DNA of 15,948 nucleotides, taken from assembly GCA_903866355.1 (NCBI GenBank), contig CAIPNE010000483.1:1-15948 (forward strand). Direction: 5' to 3'. The translations under genes and the position numbers were made by a program. The stretch comes from an uncultured Gammaproteobacteria bacterium (GTDB lineage: Bacteria; Pseudomonadota; Gammaproteobacteria; Ga0077536). Each line of letters opens with the position of its first letter. The stretch's first letter is position 1. The notes under the pieces were generated by a model. It was not told the DNA's origin and did no database searches. It saw nothing but the letters and a program-made list of their open reading frames with translations. Shown here piece after piece: positions 7,384 through 15,328 of the stretch.

Positions 7384-8425
7384 CGGGGGCCTCGGTAGCG
7401 GGCAAGCGCACGCTGGCGCAGTAGCGGCCGGGTGTTTGCTCAATGCGGAGTTCCCCCGCAGGGCCAAAATGCACGGCCAAACGCTGCCGCAAATTATCCT
7501 GCGCCAGATGATTCCCGCGCCCGCTCAAACGGCCCCGGGGCGGGACCGGATTGGATACGCCAAGTTCCAAAATTTTCCCCGCCACGCGGCCGTAGATGCG
7601 GATAACGCCGCCACCGGGCAGCAGTTCGATACCGTGCGTGATGGCGTTTTCCACCAGTGGCTGGAGACTCAGTTGGGGGATTGCAAGGTGTTGGGGCAGG
7701 GCGTCGATGTCCCACACCACCTGCAAACGCTCGCCCAAACGCAGGGCTTCGATGGCCAAGTAGCGGCGCACCAGTTCAAACTCCTCTTCTACCCTCACCA
7801 ATTGACGGGCGTCCGAGAGCGTGGCGCGCAGCAGGTCTGATAAATCTTCAACCGCGAGTTCAGCGCGCAGGGGGTCGATTCGGATAAGACTGGCAATGGT
7901 ATTCAGACAATTAAACAAAAAATGCGGCCGGATGCGTGCCTGCAAAGCCTGCAGGCGCGCCGCGGCGGCGGCCGCTGTGCGCTCCTGCCAGTGGTGCTGC
8001 ACATAGAAATAACGCAACACCACCGCGGCCGCGATGGCGGAAACCAGCAGCGTGCGAAGACGAAATTCAGCGTGGGCTATCGTTAATAAAGCGGCTTCAC
8101 CCTCACGCGGAGCAAGCACCCACCAGGCCAGTTCAGCCACTAACGCGGCGACTAGCAGGACCAACAGGTAGGCCAACACGCTCTCCCAAAGTGCTGGCAA
8201 GCGCACCAAATACCGGCGCGCAAGGCACAGCACTGCGGCGGCCGACATCGCAATCCACTGCACATACAACGACAGCAGCGCCAGTTCCGACCACGCCAGA
8301 GGCCCAAACCCGGTGCGCGTGACACTCAGCATAAAGGCCAGCAACTGGGCCACGCTGACCACCAAGAACAACGCACGTAGACCACAGAGATCTGGCAGGA
8401 AAGAATCGCGCTGAGGGATGCTCAT
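7364..8425 (-). CDS. algZ: Membrane sensor histidine kinase, AlgZ/FimS-like
   Basis: 353 residues; Pseudomonas FimS/AlgZ has about 358. It is an inner-membrane kinase for AlgR. Four hydrophobic spans can be seen (about residues 17-35, 47-67, 80-104, 124-142), with little sequence outside the membrane to act as a sensor. Then comes the LytS-type His_kinase domain: RIRPHFLFNCLN with H168 as likely phosphorylation site, and the N-box QPLVENAITHGI with N260. The usual glycine-rich ATP-lid is replaced by VSNPVPPRGR...GRGNHLAQDNLRQRL, the divergent arrangement also known for Pseudomonas AlgZ. I chose ATG at 8425. A TTG at 8488 would add 21 Pro/Arg-rich residues without a ribosome site. Its end overlaps algR, so the pair is one unit. 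It is divergent from argH across 126 bp. Confidence 0.92.
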   Translation of the reverse strand: MSIPQRDSFLPDLCGLRALFLVVSVAQLLAFMLSVTRTGFGPLAWSELALLSLYVQWIAMSAAAVLCLARRYLVRLPALWESVLAYLLVLLVAALVAELAWWVLAPREGEAALLTIAHAEFRLRTLLVSAIAAAVVLRYFYVQHHWQERTAAAAAARLQALQARIRPHFLFNCLNTIASLIRIDPLRAELAVEDLSDLLRATLSDARQLVRVEEEFELVRRYLAIEALRLGERLQVVWDIDALPQHLAIPQLSLQPLVENAITHGIELLPGGGVIRIYGRVAGKILELGVSNPVPPRGRLSGRGNHLAQDNLRQRLAVHFGPAGELRIEQTPGRYCASVRLPATEAPDAHRDR

Positions 8426-8469
8426 AAGCGGTGGTCGTGGCCTCACGGGCGAACGTGGCGAGTGCGTTG

Positions 8470-8498
8470 AGTGTCGGGGCGCTAGCAATGCTCGTCAA
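8470..8498 (-). promoter_or_regulatory. Candidate algZ promoter
   Basis: On the minus strand TTGACG (8498-8493) is a 5/6 match to a -35 box, followed after 17 bp by GACACT (8475-8470), a poor 3/6 -10 match. The ATG of algZ lies about 45 bp further on. One arm of the 8-bp inverted repeat falls in the spacer. Confidence 0.28.
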
Positions 8499-8512
8499 TC
8501 AGTGAGCGCCCC
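8476..8512. repeat. Perfect 8-bp inverted repeat between algZ and argH, possible operator
   Basis: GGGGCGCT (8476-8483) and AGCGCCCC (8505-8512) are exact reverse complements separated by 21 bp. Arm centres are about 29 bp apart, close to three helical turns. The right arm ends five bases before the candidate argH -10 box, and the left arm lies in the spacer of the candidate algZ promoter. Position fits a regulator that controls both genes, but no known binding consensus is recognised. Confidence 0.4.
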
Positions 8513-8517
8513 TACGA

Positions 8518-8523
8518 TATACT
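8518..8523 (+). promoter_or_regulatory. Candidate argH -10 box
   Basis: TATACT at 8518-8523 is a 5/6 match to the sigma-70 -10 box and lies 28 bp before the argH ATG. No good -35 hexamer is present at 16-18 bp, which would fit a promoter that depends on an activator, possibly at the adjoining inverted repeat. Confidence 0.35.
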
Positions 8524-8551
8524 GCAGGGCCTTCCAGCGAGAGTCGCCTTG

Positions 8552-9979
8552 ATGACCCCACCTGATGACGCGTCCACGCCCCACGACGAGGCTGCCAACA
8601 AGCCTTGGGGTGGTCGCTTTGAAACCCCCACTAACGCGTTCGTGGAGGCCTTCACCGCCTCCGTCGAATTCGACCGCCGACTCTACGCGCACGACATTCA
8701 GGGCTCCATTGCCCACGCCACCATGCTCGCCGCCACCGGCGTGTTGACGGCGGCTGAGCGCGACCAAATCGTGGCGGGTCTGGAAATTATTCGGGCCGAC
8801 ATTGAGGCCGGCCGTTTCCGCTGGTCGGTGGCGCTAGAAGACGTCCATATGAACATCGAAAGCGCGCTCACGGCCCAGATCGGCGAGGTCGGCAAAAAGC
8901 TCCACACCGCGCGGTCCCGCAACGACCAGGTGGCAACGGATATTCGGCTTTATTTACGCGACCAAATCGACTTTCTCACACACTCGTTAGAGCGTTTGCT
9001 CGGCGCGCTGATCGACGTGGCCGAGCGCGAAGCTGACACCATCCTGCCTGGTTTCACGCATCTGCAAGCGGCCCAGCCCATTTCATTTGGCCATCATCTA
9101 TTGGCCTGGTTTGAAATGCTGCTGCGCGACCGCGAACGCCTCGCCGATTGCCGAAAGCGGGTCGACGCCCTGCCCCTAGGCGCCGGTGCGTTGGCCGGCA
9201 CCACTTTCCCGATCGACCGCGAGATGACCGCCCAGCTATTAGGTTTTTCACGGATTTGCGAGAACTCCTTAGACGCCGTCGCGGACCGCGATTTTGCCAT
9301 CGAGTTTTGCGCCTGTGCGGCTCTGATGATGGTGCATTTCTCCCGCATGGCAGAAGAAATGGTGTTGTGGAGTTCGCAGCAGTTTGGTTTCATCGAACTC
9401 GCAGATGCGTTCTGTACGGGCTCGAGCATGATGCCGCAAAAGAAAAACCCGGACGTCCCGGAGTTGGTGCGCGGCAAATCAGGCCGGGTCGTTGGACATC
9501 TCATGGCGCTCATTACGCTGATGAAAAGCCAGCCGCTGGCGTACAACAAAGACAACCAAGAAGACAAAGAGCCGTTGTTCGACACTGTCGATACCTTAGC
9601 GGGCTGCCTGCGTGCGTTTGGCGATCTGATCCCCACCATCAGCGTGCGCCGGGAGCGCATGCGCGCCGCCACGCGCGCGGGTTTCACCACCGCCACCGAC
9701 TTTGCCGACTACCTCGTGCGGCTCGGCGTGCCGTTCCGCGATGCACACGCGGTGGTGGGTGCCGCGGTGCGCGCGGCCCTTGCCCGCGACCTTGAACTGA
9801 GCGAGTTGAGCCTCGAGGAGTTGCAAAAATTAGAACCGCGCATCAACGCCGAAGTCTATGCGGCGCTAGATATCGATCGGGCGCTCGCAGCCCGCGACCA
9901 TCGGGGTGGAACGGCACCAGCGCGGGTGCGCGCCGCCTGCGTGGCGGCCCGCATCCGGCTGCAAACTGCCGACGGTTGA
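8552..9979 (+). CDS. argH: Argininosuccinate lyase
   Basis: 475 residues; E. coli ArgH has 457. It splits argininosuccinate into arginine and fumarate, the last step of arginine synthesis, as a cytoplasmic homotetramer of the fumarase/aspartase superfamily. Landmarks: KPWGGRFETPTNAFVEAF near the start, SRNDQVATDIRLYLRDQI, the GFTHLQAAQPISFGH block, and the superfamily signature GSSMMPQKKNPD from residue 290, whose serine loop carries the catalytic Ser. The N-terminal 15-20 residues are a slightly long, hydrophilic extension. Start: ATG at 8552; a TTG directly before it (8549) is in frame but less likely. No strong ribosome site is visible. The gene is divergent from algZ, as in Pseudomonas, and only 19 bp separate it from the following asmA-like gene, so they may share a transcript. 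Confidence 0.97.
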   Translation: MTPPDDASTPHDEAANKPWGGRFETPTNAFVEAFTASVEFDRRLYAHDIQGSIAHATMLAATGVLTAAERDQIVAGLEIIRADIEAGRFRWSVALEDVHMNIESALTAQIGEVGKKLHTARSRNDQVATDIRLYLRDQIDFLTHSLERLLGALIDVAEREADTILPGFTHLQAAQPISFGHHLLAWFEMLLRDRERLADCRKRVDALPLGAGALAGTTFPIDREMTAQLLGFSRICENSLDAVADRDFAIEFCACAALMMVHFSRMAEEMVLWSSQQFGFIELADAFCTGSSMMPQKKNPDVPELVRGKSGRVVGHLMALITLMKSQPLAYNKDNQEDKEPLFDTVDTLAGCLRAFGDLIPTISVRRERMRAATRAGFTTATDFADYLVRLGVPFRDAHAVVGAAVRAALARDLELSELSLEELQKLEPRINAEVYAALDIDRALAARDHRGGTAPARVRAACVAARIRLQTADG

Positions 9980-9998
9980 GCAGCCCACAGCCACCCCC

Positions 9999-12900
9999 AT
10001 GAAAACAATCCGGCGTCTACTGCTCGTTGTTAGCCTCGTGCTAATCGTGAGCTTGGGCGGGCTCGTGGCTTTTCTGGCGGCCCTCGATCCCAACGCCTAC
10101 AAAGCCGAAATCGAAAGCGCCTTCGCCCACTACACCGGGCGCCAAATGGTCTTGGAGGGCCCGCTAGAGCTGGCTTGGTGGCCACGCGTCAGGCTACGCG
10201 TGGGCGTGCTGTCGCTGGCGAATGCCAAAGGCTTTGAACCCCCCAACATGATGGAAGTGCGCGACCTCGAAATCGCCGTGCCAACGCTGGCGCTGTTGCG
10301 CGGCCGCATTGCCATGGACACCGCCAAAATTCACGGTCTCACCGTGCACTTGACCCGCAACGCCCAAGGGCAAAGCAATTGGCAGGATCTGCTGCAAGAC
10401 CCGCACGAGGCACCGCCATCCGGGGCCGGTACGCTGGCGGCCTTTGCACTGAGCGGCGTGGCCTTGGGTGGCGTAGACATCGCGCAAGCAACGCTGCGTT
10501 GGGAAGATGTCCAAGCCGGTCGCGATCTCCTGTTTGACGCCGCGCAGGCTAAAACGGGGCCGTTAGCCTTCAACACCCCAGTCGACTTCCGGCTGCAGGC
10601 GCAGGTGCGCTCAAGCGTACCGGCTCTGGCTGGCGATACCGTCCTCGCCGGCACCGTGACTTTTCACCCGCGCCAACATCGCTATCTCATCGCGCCACTC
10701 GACATCGGCGTCACCCTGCAAGGGAAAGGCCTGCCGGGGGGCAAATCCACGCTTTCCCTGCAGCTGAATAGCGACCTGAATTTTGGTGCCGGCAACGCGC
10801 AGTTCAGCGCCATCAAAGGTCAAGGACTGGGCGTGACGTTTGCAGGCGAGCTGGCGCTGGATCATCTAAACAGCCCGCGCCCTGGGGGCCGTGGCGAGAT
10901 TACCCTCCAAGCGCCCGATCTCGGCGTGGTCTTCAAGGCCTTCGACCTACCGGGTGCGGCGCGGCTCGCCACCCTGAAAAATCGCGGGTTGGCGCTCCAC
11001 ACGCAGCTCGTGGTGGACCGCGAGCATGGCGAAATTCACTGTCCGCAATTCACGGCCCAGCTACCCGGTAGCGAGATTAGCGGCGAACTCAACGCCACGG
11101 GTCTCGACACTGAGCAGCCCATCATCCAAGCGCGGCTTGCAGCGCACAGCTCGCAGGTGACCGACTTACTGCTGATTGCGCATCAATGGGCGGGTGGCGA
11201 CGTTCGCGCCGCACGGGTGTTCACCAAAGCATTGGCGGGCACGAGTGCGCACGACTTCCAGCTGGCGGCGGAGATAGATGTCGATCTCACGGCCGGTCGG
11301 GTGCGCGTGCCAACGCTGCACGCCACCCTGTTCGACAACACGCTCACCGGCAACGTGACCCCTACCGGTGGCCAGCCAGGGAAGCCCGCCTTCAGCGCAA
11401 CCCTCGCAGCGGGCGGCCCCAATCTGCCCATATTACTGCTGGCCACGGAGCTGCTGCGCGGCACGCCAAGTGAGTCTCTGGAAGCGCGGATGGCGGCCTT
11501 GCAGGCCAGCGGTGATCCCAGCTATCTAGTGTCTGCAGAATTGCTCGCAGACTTCGGCGCAGACCGACTCGCCCTCACCCGGTTGAGCGGCAAGCTGCTC
11601 GGCAACCAAGCCGAGTTCAGCCTGAATGCCCGCAATCTGCGCAGCGGCAGCCCAGCTGTCACCGGCACACTGCAGGCGGCCGGTCCGGATTTGACGGCAT
11701 TGTTGGCACTCTCCAACCGCCTGCCCGACCTGCGTGCCCTGCTTGAGGGGCTCCCCGAGCCTAGCGCCAAAGCCTACGCCTTCAGCGCGCGTTTCAACGC
11801 CGACACCAGCCAAGAGCAGGCGCAGTTATCGGCACTGACAGCCAATTTTTTGGGTCTAAATCTCGCCGGCGATTTGGCAGTCCAGCAATTCACCCACCGC
11901 GACCGGACAGTAGAAGGGCATCTGCGGTTGGTCAGTCTGGCACCCAACGCCTTACTGGCAGCGAGTGGCTATCCGGTGCTGGTGACAGGACTCAAAGAAT
12001 TTTCCGCAGAGACGGATTTCAAGGCCACCGGCGCCGAACTAAACCTGGCGCCCTTTAATGCGCAGGGCGACTGGCAAATGCCGGGGCAACTTGCACCGTT
12101 GCGCGTCACCTTGCACACCGACACGGCGAAAGTGAACTGGGACCGCGCTACCGCGTGGGTCAAAGTGCTGACGTTAAACGCGCCAGGTCTTGCACTCACC
12201 GCATCATTGGACGCCGAGCAACTGCGCACCACGCCGGCGTGGAGTGGCCAAATCAACCTGCCTCCATTTGATTTGCGGGCGCTCTTTGCCCAGCTTGAAC
12301 ATCCCTTGCCAGCGCTTAGCGATCCACAAACCTATACCCGCGTGGGCGTCGAGGCGGTTTTCAAAGGCACGCCCAACAGCCTAACGCTGGAGCAATTGCG
12401 CGCCCGCATAGATGACACCAGCGTCAGCGGCGACATCAACATGGTCGATTTTCAGCGCCCTGACCTGCGCTTTAATCTGCAGTTAGACCAACTTAATCTG
12501 GACCGCTATCTCGTGCCTCGTCAGGACACGGGTAAGGCGCGCCCTGTCACCCCCGAAACCCTAGCACTCGCCGTCGCAACGCTGCCGGTAACGGCGCTGC
12601 AGGCATTAGCCCTCGAAGGAGCATTGGGGGTCGACACTTTGCGGGTATCCGGCGCACAACTGAGCCAGGTGAAAATTTCGGCGCGTGCGCGCGCCGGGCT
12701 GCTCGAAATTAATCCGGCCACCGCAGAGTTATATCAGGGCAAATACAGCGGTGTGGCGCGCCTGAACGTGCAGGGGCCGCAACCCGAACTCAGCGTCAAC
12801 ACCACCCTCGCTAAAGTGGCCATAGAACCCTTGCTCACCGACCTCGGCGGCACGCGCCGGATCGGCGGCAATCTCAACGTGGAAGCACGCCTCACGGCCA

Positions 12901-13433
12901 GCGGACACAGCCCCGAGGCGCTGTTTAAAACGCTGGGCGGGCAGGCCACTTTTGCACTGCAAAAAGGGCGGGTCCGCGGCGTCGACCTACCCGCGATCCT
13001 CAAGACCACCGAGGCGCTGATCAAACGCCGCGCCACCGCCCTGCCCACCGGCGGGGAAACACGCTTCAAGGCGCTTACCGGCACCTTGGAAATCCGCGAC
13101 GGCGCCGTGTTCAACCACGACCTGCGCATGGATGGTGAGGGTTTTAAAGTCATCGGCGAGGGCATGCTCGTCAAGCTCAAAGACACCACCACCCACTACG
13201 ACGCCAGTCTGGCCCTGATCCCTAACCGCGAACCGGCGAGCAGCCCGCCGGTGCTCACGGGCGGCATGACGATTCCCATCCGCTGCCGGGGTGTTATCTC
13301 CGCAACCAGCTGTAAACCCGACTTGAAAAAACTAACGGGTCTCAAACAGAGCGGGCAGAAGTTGCGATCCTCAGCAGATGAAATTGTCGGCAGCAAACCC
13401 AGTGCCGCGTTAAAGAAGCAGCAGAAATTCTGA
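9999..13433 (+). CDS. AsmA-family envelope protein
   Basis: 1,144 residues. It begins with a basic stretch and one membrane span (MKTIRRLLLVVSLVLIVSLGG, about 7-27) followed by LDPNAYKAEIESAF, the AsmA N-terminal signature, then GPLELAWWPRVRLRVG. The long middle is made of repeating Gly/Leu-rich strands, as expected for the beta-groove that AsmA/TamB-type proteins extend into the periplasm. The C-terminal AsmA domain lies at about 978-1085 (LGGQATFALQKGRVRGVDL, LTGTLEIRDGAVFNHDL, GEGFKVIGEGMLVKL). Family members are linked to phospholipid transport between membranes and outer-membrane integrity. A lipid-transfer role here is inference. ATG at 9999 is chosen because the anchor starts directly after it; upstream in-frame starts lie inside argH. 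No Shine-Dalgarno is obvious, so it may rely on coupling to argH. Its TGA overlaps the likely CTG start of the next gene. Confidence 0.94.
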   Translation: MKTIRRLLLVVSLVLIVSLGGLVAFLAALDPNAYKAEIESAFAHYTGRQMVLEGPLELAWWPRVRLRVGVLSLANAKGFEPPNMMEVRDLEIAVPTLALLRGRIAMDTAKIHGLTVHLTRNAQGQSNWQDLLQDPHEAPPSGAGTLAAFALSGVALGGVDIAQATLRWEDVQAGRDLLFDAAQAKTGPLAFNTPVDFRLQAQVRSSVPALAGDTVLAGTVTFHPRQHRYLIAPLDIGVTLQGKGLPGGKSTLSLQLNSDLNFGAGNAQFSAIKGQGLGVTFAGELALDHLNSPRPGGRGEITLQAPDLGVVFKAFDLPGAARLATLKNRGLALHTQLVVDREHGEIHCPQFTAQLPGSEISGELNATGLDTEQPIIQARLAAHSSQVTDLLLIAHQWAGGDVRAARVFTKALAGTSAHDFQLAAEIDVDLTAGRVRVPTLHATLFDNTLTGNVTPTGGQPGKPAFSATLAAGGPNLPILLLATELLRGTPSESLEARMAALQASGDPSYLVSAELLADFGADRLALTRLSGKLLGNQAEFSLNARNLRSGSPAVTGTLQAAGPDLTALLALSNRLPDLRALLEGLPEPSAKAYAFSARFNADTSQEQAQLSALTANFLGLNLAGDLAVQQFTHRDRTVEGHLRLVSLAPNALLAASGYPVLVTGLKEFSAETDFKATGAELNLAPFNAQGDWQMPGQLAPLRVTLHTDTAKVNWDRATAWVKVLTLNAPGLALTASLDAEQLRTTPAWSGQINLPPFDLRALFAQLEHPLPALSDPQTYTRVGVEAVFKGTPNSLTLEQLRARIDDTSVSGDINMVDFQRPDLRFNLQLDQLNLDRYLVPRQDTGKARPVTPETLALAVATLPVTALQALALEGALGVDTLRVSGAQLSQVKISARARAGLLEINPATAELYQGKYSGVARLNVQGPQPELSVNTTLAKVAIEPLLTDLGGTRRIGGNLNVEARLTASGHSPEALFKTLGGQATFALQKGRVRGVDLPAILKTTEALIKRRATALPTGGETRFKALTGTLEIRDGAVFNHDLRMDGEGFKVIGEGMLVKLKDTTTHYDASLALIPNREPASSPPVLTGGMTIPIRCRGVISATSCKPDLKKLTGLKQSGQKLRSSADEIVGSKPSAALKKQQKF

Positions 13434-14008
13434 CCCGCCCGCCAAACCTGCGCTGGTGTGGCGGCCTGCTGCTGGTCTGTTGGTGGGGGCTGGCGGCGGC
13501 CAGCACCTTGGAAAGCGTGGTATTCGACGTCCACGATAACCAGTACCACTATCGCTTTAGCGCACGCCTCGAAGCCCCGTTGGATGAGGTGCGCGCGGTG
13601 GTGACCGACATCGAGCGACTGCCCCGAATCAACGACAACATCACTTTGTCGCGGGTCTTGTTCTACTACCAGGATGGTTCGTATCGGCGCCAATTGCGCA
13701 TGACCGAGTGCGTGTTGGTGTTTTGTTTTAACATCGATTTTGTCGAGCGTGTGGTGCTCCAAGCCAACGGCGATATTCAGACCACCATCATTCCCGGCGC
13801 GGGTAATTTTCGCGATGGCGAAACGCTGTGGGAAATCGAAGCCCTGCCCGACGGTGCCACACGCATTGTCATGAGCGCCACCCAACGCCCTGACTTCTGG
13901 ATTCCACCGGTGCTGGGACCGTTGCTGCTCAAACGGGCTTTCATGAGTGAAGTCACCGAAACCATGACCAAAATTGAGCAACTCGCGCATGCTGCCAGCC
14001 TTCTCTGA
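13430..14008 (+). CDS. Secreted SRPBCC (START-like) protein, likely CTG start
   Basis: 192 residues if begun at CTG 13430. The domain (VVFDVHDNQYHYRFSARLEAPLDEVRAVVTDIERLP and onward to FMSEVTETMTKIEQL) looks like the SRPBCC/polyketide-cyclase fold, a cavity that binds lipids or other hydrophobic ligands; the ligand is unknown. The only conventional start in this frame is TTG at 13508, which begins right at the domain. Upstream of it the frame stays open to 13382 and encodes a good signal peptide: TRPPNLRW (basic), GGLLLVCWWGLAAA (hydrophobic), then AST as a cleavage-like site. I therefore place the start at CTG 13430, which shares CTGA with the asmA stop; ATT at 13427 is an alternative. The protein is then periplasmic or envelope-associated, fitting the asmA neighbour. 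Two cysteines sit close together (TECVLVFCF). It overlaps mutY by 20 nt. A caller limited to ATG/GTG/TTG would report 13508-14008. Confidence 0.85.
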   Translation: MTRPPNLRWCGGLLLVCWWGLAAASTLESVVFDVHDNQYHYRFSARLEAPLDEVRAVVTDIERLPRINDNITLSRVLFYYQDGSYRRQLRMTECVLVFCFNIDFVERVVLQANGDIQTTIIPGAGNFRDGETLWEIEALPDGATRIVMSATQRPDFWIPPVLGPLLLKRAFMSEVTETMTKIEQLAHAASLL

Positions 14009-15056
14009 ACGCTTGCTGACATGGTTCGACGAACATGGCCGGCATGATTTGCCCTGGCAGCAAGAGCGCTCGGCCTACCGCGTTTGGGTCTCGGAAATCA
14101 TGCTCCAGCAAACCCAGGTCAGCACCGCCGTGCCCTACTTTGAGGCCTTCGTGGTGCGCTTCCCCACCTTGCAAACCCTGGCGGCCGCCCCCTTAGACGA
14201 AGTGCTGCACAGTTGGTCGGGACTGGGCTATTACGCCCGCGCCCGCAACCTCCACCGTGCCGCCAAGCTGCTGGTCGACACCCACGGTGGGGAATTTCCG
14301 GTAGATCTCCAAGCACTCACCGCGCTGCCCGGCATTGGGCGCTCCACGGCGGGCGCAATCCTAGCCCTCAGCCTGGGCCAACGCGCCCCCATTTTGGATG
14401 GCAATGTTAAGCGGGTGCTGGCGCGGCATCGCTGCATTGATGGCCTGCCCACACTGCCCGCCACCGCGCGCGCTTTGTGGCAAGTAGCCGAGGAGTTCAC
14501 CCCCACCACGCGCGTCGCGGACTACACCCAAGCCATGATGGATCTGGGCGCCACGCTGTGCGGGCGCACGCAACCGGCTTGCAGTCGCTGCCCGGTCCAA
14601 ACCGACTGCCTCGCGGCAGCCCGTGGGGCACAGCTGAGTTATCCGGCCCGCAAGCCGCGCAAAACCCTACCTCGCCGAACCACCTGCATGCTGCTGCTGG
14701 CTCGCGTAGACCATGCTGATCTGCTGCTGGAACGTCGCGCCGCGAGCGGCATCTGGGGTGGCTTGTGGGCTTTTCCGGAAGTCAGCGAGGCCGCCGCGGC
14801 AGCCGTATGGTGTGCGAACCACGACCTGGCGCCCTGCGGCGTGGTCCAGTCGCTGCCAGAGATCACCCACACGTTTACCCACTTCCAGCTAAAAATTACG
14901 CCGCTGTTGCTCTGGGTGACCGAACTGGGCACGCGCTGCATGGATTCGGATCGCCTGCTTTGGTATAACGCAGCGGCCCCTGCAGCGGTGGGTTTACCCC
15001 AGCCTGTGCAGGATCTTGTTCGTTCAATCAGCCTCAAGGCAAAGGAATTTTCATGA
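13989..15056 (+). CDS. mutY: Adenine DNA glycosylase MutY
   Basis: 355 residues; E. coli MutY has 350. It removes adenine mispaired with 8-oxoguanine, preventing G:C to T:A mutations. All key parts are visible: catalytic E36 in WVSEIMLQQTQV, the helix-hairpin-helix loop ALPGIGRSTAGAIL (112-125), catalytic D137 in ILDGNVKRVLARH, and the 4Fe-4S loop C191-x6-C198-x2-C201-x5-C207. Each is one position from the E. coli equivalent. The C-terminal NUDIX-like 8-oxoG recognition domain follows (LLLERRAASGIWGGLWAFPE; HTFTHFQLKI). ATG at 13989 is chosen for length and alignment; a TTG at 13974 would add five residues. It starts inside the preceding SRPBCC gene and its TGA overlaps the yggX ATG (ATGA), so the three are coupled. 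Confidence 0.97.
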   Translation: MLPAFSERLLTWFDEHGRHDLPWQQERSAYRVWVSEIMLQQTQVSTAVPYFEAFVVRFPTLQTLAAAPLDEVLHSWSGLGYYARARNLHRAAKLLVDTHGGEFPVDLQALTALPGIGRSTAGAILALSLGQRAPILDGNVKRVLARHRCIDGLPTLPATARALWQVAEEFTPTTRVADYTQAMMDLGATLCGRTQPACSRCPVQTDCLAAARGAQLSYPARKPRKTLPRRTTCMLLLARVDHADLLLERRAASGIWGGLWAFPEVSEAAAAAVWCANHDLAPCGVVQSLPEITHTFTHFQLKITPLLLWVTELGTRCMDSDRLLWYNAAAPAAVGLPQPVQDLVRSISLKAKEFS

Positions 15057-15328
15057 CGAGAACGGTTCAATGCATCAAGCTCGGGCGTGAAGCCGAAGGC
15101 CTGCGGGCGCCGCCCTACCCTGGGGAACTCGGCCGGCGCATCTATACAGCCGTGTCGCAGGAAGCGTGGGGTGGCTGGCTCAAGCACCAAACGATGCTCA
15201 TCAACGAATACCGGCTCACGCCCATTGATCCCAAGAATCGAAAATTCTTGGAAGAAGAAATGGAAAAGTATTTCTTTGGCGAAGGCTCCGCGCCACCCGC
15301 GGACTTTCGCCCCACCCCGCCAGAATAA
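15053..15328 (+). CDS. yggX: YggX-type Fe(II)-trafficking / oxidative damage protection protein
   Basis: 91 residues, the same length as E. coli YggX. YggX lowers the labile iron pool and protects Fe-S clusters from oxidative damage; in E. coli it belongs to the SoxRS regulon. Recognised by the near-invariant opening MTRTVQCIKLGREAEGL with Cys7, then APPYPGELGRRIY, AWGGWLKHQTMLINEYRL and the C-terminal FLEEEMEKYFF. It has a good ribosome site, AAGGA (15042-15046), six bases before the ATG, which itself overlaps the mutY stop as ATGA. Pairing with mutY is common in gammaproteobacteria and makes sense, as MutY itself carries a 4Fe-4S cluster. It is convergent with the DUF2182 gene, seven bases apart. 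Confidence 0.97.
   Translation: MTRTVQCIKLGREAEGLRAPPYPGELGRRIYTAVSQEAWGGWLKHQTMLINEYRLTPIDPKNRKFLEEEMEKYFFGEGSAPPADFRPTPPE

Noticed and set aside
7384..7467. Longer AlgR start within algZ
   Set aside because: It adds 28 residues before the receiver fold. AlgR proteins begin directly with the beta strand and DDEP motif, and GAGG supports ATG 7383.
13440..13510. Frameshift or pseudogene explanation for the SRPBCC 5' end
   Set aside because: The single frame from CTG 13430 gives a continuous signal peptide plus intact domain; the other frames give no comparable hydrophobic segment or ordinary start.
13196..13990. Minus-strand open frame (264 codons) opposite the asmA-like 3' end and the SRPBCC gene
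   Set aside because: The plus-strand genes have clear domains and tight overlaps. The antisense translation is His/Gln-rich with no family likeness.
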